In this document: positions 59,327 through 64,000 of the stretch, piece by piece
Layout of the letters: each line of letters opens with the position of its first letter
Numbering within the stretch: position 1 is the stretch's first letter
DNA from: Epiperipatus broadwayi
Lineage: Eukaryota; Onychophora; Udeonychophora; Euonychophora; Peripatidae
Reading direction: 5' to 3'
Assembly: GCA_028023455.1 (NCBI GenBank)
Contig: JAQFVV010012530.1
Span: 58,001 to 122,000, forward strand
Length of the DNA stretch: 64,000 nucleotides
Notes under the pieces: generated by a model
The model's input: the letters and a program-made list of their open reading frames with translations, nothing else
Told to the model about the DNA's origin: nothing
The model's database searches: none
Position numbers and translations under genes: made by a program

Positions 59327-60150
59327 ATTTATGATACTTTTGATTCACATCATTTATTTAAAATATATAAAAAAATATTTTCCAGAAAATATGTTCATCT
59401 ACCTGGTCTTTGTTTTCAAACCTGAAACATTTCTATTTTTGATATGTCCAAAGTTTACAATTTATTTACATAGGCAATATAAAAAGTATACGTTTACAAC
59501 TTTTTATTCTTAAAATAAAGTAAAAATATAAAATTCTTGTTTTGTTTTATTTTTAAAATATATATAACAAATTAACAATAAATGCTACATCAATATTCAC
59601 TACCTTAATTATATGCTATCCAAAAAAAAAAAAAGTAAACAGATTTTGAAAATGTGAATAAATAAAAAGTAGAAAAATTCAAATTTGTAAATTTTATAAA
59701 TTTTAAGATACGGTAGCCAACAACTTTCTCTCTTGAAGTAGGGTTACATGAAAGCACATTTTATAATTGGTTTAATTTTATTCGTTCTGAATTTTGATGT
59801 GATACAATCAGGGCTTTTTTTAATAATAAAAAGACGTCGGAACTCACTTCTTGTCAATATTTTTACTAAAGAAAATTATATTCAAATATCATTTAAATGA
59901 AATTTAAAGCAGCTTTTCCAATGCTATGAAGCAAATAAAAAAATTAAACAAAATTTATCATAATTTTTTTTTATTTTAGACATTTAAATCTAAAGTTAAA
60001 TAAACAAATACAATTATACATCTGATAAGTAAATATAAAATGAAATTATAAAACTTTATATAATTGAATAAAAGTTTATAGTGATTTCCAAAGTTTTAAT
60101 CCAATTCTCGTCTGACAAATCGTTTCGATTCATTTTTTTAGTGTTAGCGT
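59327..60150 (+). other. 3' UTR region and AT-rich downstream flank
   Basis: AATAAA hexamers at 59514-59519 and near 59577, 190-250 bp after the P450 stop, are the likely polyadenylation signals. Nothing else is recognised to 60150. Confidence 0.55.
59514..59519 (+). terminator. Candidate poly(A) signal of the CYP26-like gene
   Basis: AATAAA 188 bp downstream of the stop codon, followed by T-rich sequence at 59535-59552. In AT-rich DNA this hexamer is common, so the assignment is tentative. Confidence 0.45.
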
Positions 60151-60288
60151 TTATGGCTGAATGATGTTCTCCATTTCAGATGATTTAGGAACATCAACTT
60201 GCACCGATAGTTCTATATTTTCTGTCGTTGTTTTGGACTTTTTATTAGTAAGACCGGCGGTCAAGAAGGAACTGGAAATGTTTTTCAT
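60151..60288 (-). CDS. Possible 45-aa ORF or exon, unknown
   Basis: ATG (60288) to TAA (60151) on the minus strand encodes 45 residues starting MKNISSSFLTAGLTNKKS and ending ENIIQP. It is locally GC-richer than its surroundings. An in-frame TAA lies ~24 nt upstream of the ATG, and a good splice acceptor (TTTCTATTTATTTTTTAG, ending at about 60315) precedes it, so it could be an exon whose 5' part is UTR. No family is recognised, and a chance ORF is possible. Confidence 0.3.
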   Translation of the reverse strand: MKNISSSFLTAGLTNKKSKTTTENIELSVQVDVPKSSEMENIIQP

Positions 60289-60319
60289 TTTTAAACTTAG
60301 GGTAAACTTTTACACTAAA

Positions 60320-63300
60320 AAATAAATAGAAATAACGATGTCAAATTTACAAAAAAAAATAAAGAATTTAATATTTCACACATTGTCAATCACTATGCAG
60401 GTGAATTCAATCATAAACATAAGATGTTACTCGCTGTACATACATTACTGTAATCAGTCGTTGACCACGAGTGACCAATGGGGACATTGACAAGTCCACT
60501 TCTCACTATATGAGAGCACCAATTTTGAATCCATCCATAATTCATCTGATTCATAAAACACTCTATATTTTTATTTGTTTGGATGTAATTATATATGTGC
60601 AATACCATTTCATCTAATTACATTTGAAACATTAAAAACACACTTTAAAAGGTATCAGAATGCTACTCCAACCACACTGACAAAAAAAAAAACCCTGGGT
60701 TCAATATCTTCTAAAATGTTATTTAAATGGAAAATAAAAGTTTACAAATTTAAAAGAAAAATTATATTTTTAAATTAAATTACTATATATACTAAATAAG
60801 TTTGTATTTTTGCAAACAATAAAATGAAAACTAGTTACTTAAAGAATTGTAAAACATTCTTGAATTGCATTAGAAAACTTATGCTTACAAAAGTTTAACT
60901 GAGTACTTAAAATAGGTAATAATAAATAATGGTAACTATATAGATTACAAAGTCAATACAGACTTAAAAACATCAGTCTGCCATAGCATTTGTATAGAAG
61001 AAAAAAAAATTATTGAAGAAAGAACACATTATTGAGAACATTCCAAATTGTATTAAAAGTCTAACACTTTGCTTTTCCTTTATTTTTATAAAAAATAAAA
61101 AGCAATTTTTTATTACTTTTATTTTTTGAATGTATTTGAATGAATGGTAACATGTAATGAATATATGTGTGAATATCCTCCCTTAATTTATGATTAATAT
61201 TTTTTTAAAATTTTGTTTATACTATAATGTTAATCTATATATGCATTCTATACACATAAAAAGAATATGTTATATATATTAAATGGAGGAATGTAAATAA
61301 AAAGTTTCATTATTGACAGATCAGAAAGATATTTTGGATAAGCACAAGTTTGATTAATGTTGATTAAATAATTATTGGAAGTATAAACATCCTTGTAGGT
61401 TTGTTTAATTGCAATGAACCAATCAGCAGTCACATAAAAATTATCTTCTATTTACTCATGGTTAAAGTGAAAAACACTCAACCTAATGCAAGGATTAATG
61501 GCACTCTAGAAATTAATTTCAGATTCCTAATAATTTTAGTATAAATTCAATTTAGCAGCATTTTTCTTGTTTTCATGGTCAAACTTTCTCTAATTTTCAT
61601 ACAAATTCCTTTGTTTTTTCATTAATTCTCCCCCTAGTGAAATTTTTTGCAAGCTTTATGCTATAATATGCATAGTTTTCTATATATGTTAAAGTATAAA
61701 ATTTTAGTTTGAAAAAAATTCCATAGGTGGCAAGAAAATAAAAAAAATTCTCAAGACAATAGAATTTAGCTCCTCCCTGACAAGTATATTTATTGTATTA
61801 TAACAGGTTTTTGACATCACAATTTTTATGGTATTGTTTAAAAAAAATGATTTGGATAACCAAAAACATGTTTGTGAATTTATTACAATTTTAGATATTT
61901 TTATATAATAATTTACATAATATTTATTATTTATCCAAAATATAAATTATTAATTGAATGAAGATATTTTATTTTCAAAAATAGAATGTTATATTAGTGG
62001 ACAATTCAAATATGACCTAAAGCTATTTAGGAGCTTAGCTTTCTATGTAAGCAATCTAATTATAATAATCTATTGTAATTTTTCAATAAATATTGAAAAT
62101 TTTAAGCTTTTAAAGTATATTTCATTAGAAATAAAAGAAATAAATAAATGTTTGCTCAGATTTTTAAAAAAAATCACAAATAATGAAGATTTGTTGCTTT
62201 TGGAAAATAAAAAAAAATATTTTTAAAAATGATGACATTTAATCTTTTTGTTTTGATTGTGATCTCATTTTTTAAATATTTATAAAAAAAAAATTTAACA
62301 TTTAAAATTTATTCCAGTAGTAAACAAAAATATCTATTAAATGAAGTCAAATTTATTATTTCTGATAAGTAATAATGGTTTAATCTTAAATTTTAAGTTG
62401 AACATGAGAACAATGAAAAATGATGAAATGTGAGGGAGTATCAAATTGTTAAACAGTATGAAATTCTACAAGGGTAATAAATTAATTAGATTTAAAATTA
62501 ACAAAAATATTTTTTAAATGCATACAATCCAATGCTTTTGTGACCTGGCAACATGTCTTATGAATGGCAAGATAAACTGATTTATATTTAGTGTTATATG
62601 CAGAATCTCCTTGTTCTCATAAAATAAAATAGAATAACCATGAATATGACACACATGCATCAAAAATAAACTTGGTCTATTTAATTTTGTTTAACCACTG
62701 TTATAGTATTTTCACATTATTATTAATAATGGCAGAGAACCAAAATATATATGTATGTGTGTGAAAAGTACACTTGCAGTTATCAACAAAATGAAAGTTA
62801 TTATATCTGATGTACACGAGAGGGTGGTGGTGGAACAACAAATAATGAATATCATGGTGTCATTTTATATTTGATTCTCCCCCATCTATACTGTTTATAA
62901 AAGATGTTTCAGGATGAAAGTTTGTGAAAGAAGGATCAAAAAGCTATGAATAAAAGACTATTCTTGACTGTAACATATAAAAAATAAAATATTAAAAATT
63001 AGTATCCTGAAGAAATCTACATAGCAGAAAGTTAGGCACTGCTTGATTCAGAGCTGTGGGAGAGTGGAAAACTATAGAGCTCAAAGTCCATGGATGGCAA
63101 TCCACTTCAGACATTTTCGATGCTTGAAGTTCATGTGAATTTTTAAATAAACTTTCAAGAAACAAACCATTTAACTTTTTTTATTTTTTTTACTTTAAAC
63201 AATATTATATTTGCTGCATCATCCTCATGTACATTTATCCAGAATATAGATCTGTTTTTTGAGATCATGAATATAAATTCAAACACATCTTTGATCCAAT

Positions 63301-64000
63301 AAGTGGTAAAACTGTTTTCATGGAGAAAAATGACAGAAAACAAATAGTAAAGGAAGCATGGTTTATTGCAAACAGCAACCATGCCATTAATAAAAAAGAG
63401 AATTGCATCCAACTTTCAAACAAATGAAATATATAAATATCTAACTTAAATGACTAGCATTTTACCTATAAATATAGCAACATACAAGCCACCTTATGAC
63501 TGATGTGAATATCTTTCTAGTGGAAAGCATGATCAGCTATTATTAATAAATAAATAAAGATATGGAATAAATATTTTCCTTGGCTGTTAGAACATTTTCA
63601 GAAACTAATTATAAACAAGATAAGAAAAAGGTTAACAACTTTGAATAGTATAAATTTTTAATTATATATGTATTGTTTACTATATTATAGTTTTGCAGGA
63701 CTTTTCAACATGCATACCTATATATAACACATTGTTTATGTGCATAACATACATAAACAAATTAAGACTACAGTACAAATAAAATTTCTAAAAAAAATAA
63801 GATAGTGCTTATTAATAATAAATTGAGAGATTTATATATATATTTATTGCGTGTATGTGTGCTCATTCACATTCATTTAAAAAAATACCATAAAACTTAC
63901 TATACTGTAAAATAGTCATATATCACATGACCCCATTCTTTTAAGCTTGTAAGATATAAATAATGAGCATTGCCAATTGCTCAACAAGCTTTGTGATAAA
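60320..64000. other. AT-rich non-coding stretch to window end
   Basis: No gene, tRNA-like box pair or clear repeat family is supported. Small microsatellites occur near 62745 and 63835. The 85-90-codon ORFs at 61954 (plus) and 63412-63155 (minus) are K/N/I/F-rich and show no domain. Confidence 0.5.

Noticed and set aside
63155-63412. 85-aa minus-strand ORF near the window end
   Set aside because: Composition is AT-driven (I, F, K, N), with no domain, no splice context and no neighbour to support it.

Overview
This is AT-rich animal nuclear DNA: long non-coding stretches, canonical GT-AG introns, tRNA-derived SINEs, many (TA)n/(CA)n microsatellites and mixed decayed transposons. The style (SINEs, several LINE lineages, Penelope-like elements, many fold-back repeats) and the one host gene, a CYP26-type cytochrome P450, suggest a lophotrochozoan, probably a mollusc and perhaps a cephalopod. 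That assignment is inference; no species-specific marker was found.

Layout. 1-31 kb is non-genic: LINE remnants (3.6-6.3 kb minus, 20.9-21.2 kb, 22.7-22.9 kb and 23.4-24.1 kb plus), tRNA-like SINEs, a hAT-type MITE with an 8-bp target duplication nested in older alternating repeats (8.5-10.1 kb), a possible mariner-like relic (11.1-12.0 kb), tandem repeats and fold-backs. At 24.7-26.4 kb a ~1.1 kb inverted/tandem repeat abuts a decayed Penelope-like reverse transcriptase; the repeat carries a hammerhead-ribozyme-like core that recurs elsewhere in the window. 31.5-35.3 kb holds a nearly intact Ty3/gypsy-type element (Gag, protease, RT, RNase H, integrase) with one frame break and no LTR pair recognised by eye. 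35-47 kb is again non-genic, with a second hAT-like relic and more fold-backs.

The main host gene, plus strand 47723-59326, is a four-exon CYP26-like P450 predicted at 500 aa, with every intron in phase 0 and all key P450 motifs present. By family it is a candidate retinoid hydroxylase. Its three introns (about 6.0, 1.4 and 2.7 kb) hold at least five fold-back repeats, so the pre-mRNA could form long double-stranded hairpins. A 116-bp poly(A)-tailed retro-insertion with perfect 17-bp target duplications lies just upstream of the first coding exon. After the gene (59.3-64 kb) only a possible 45-aa minus-strand ORF/exon is worth noting.

The most interesting signals are the Penelope-like element with its hammerhead-like fold-back flanks, the relatives of that motif across the window (two inside CYP26 introns), and the concentration of fold-backs in the CYP26 introns. 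All alignments here were done by eye, so boundaries of degenerate repeats are approximate.
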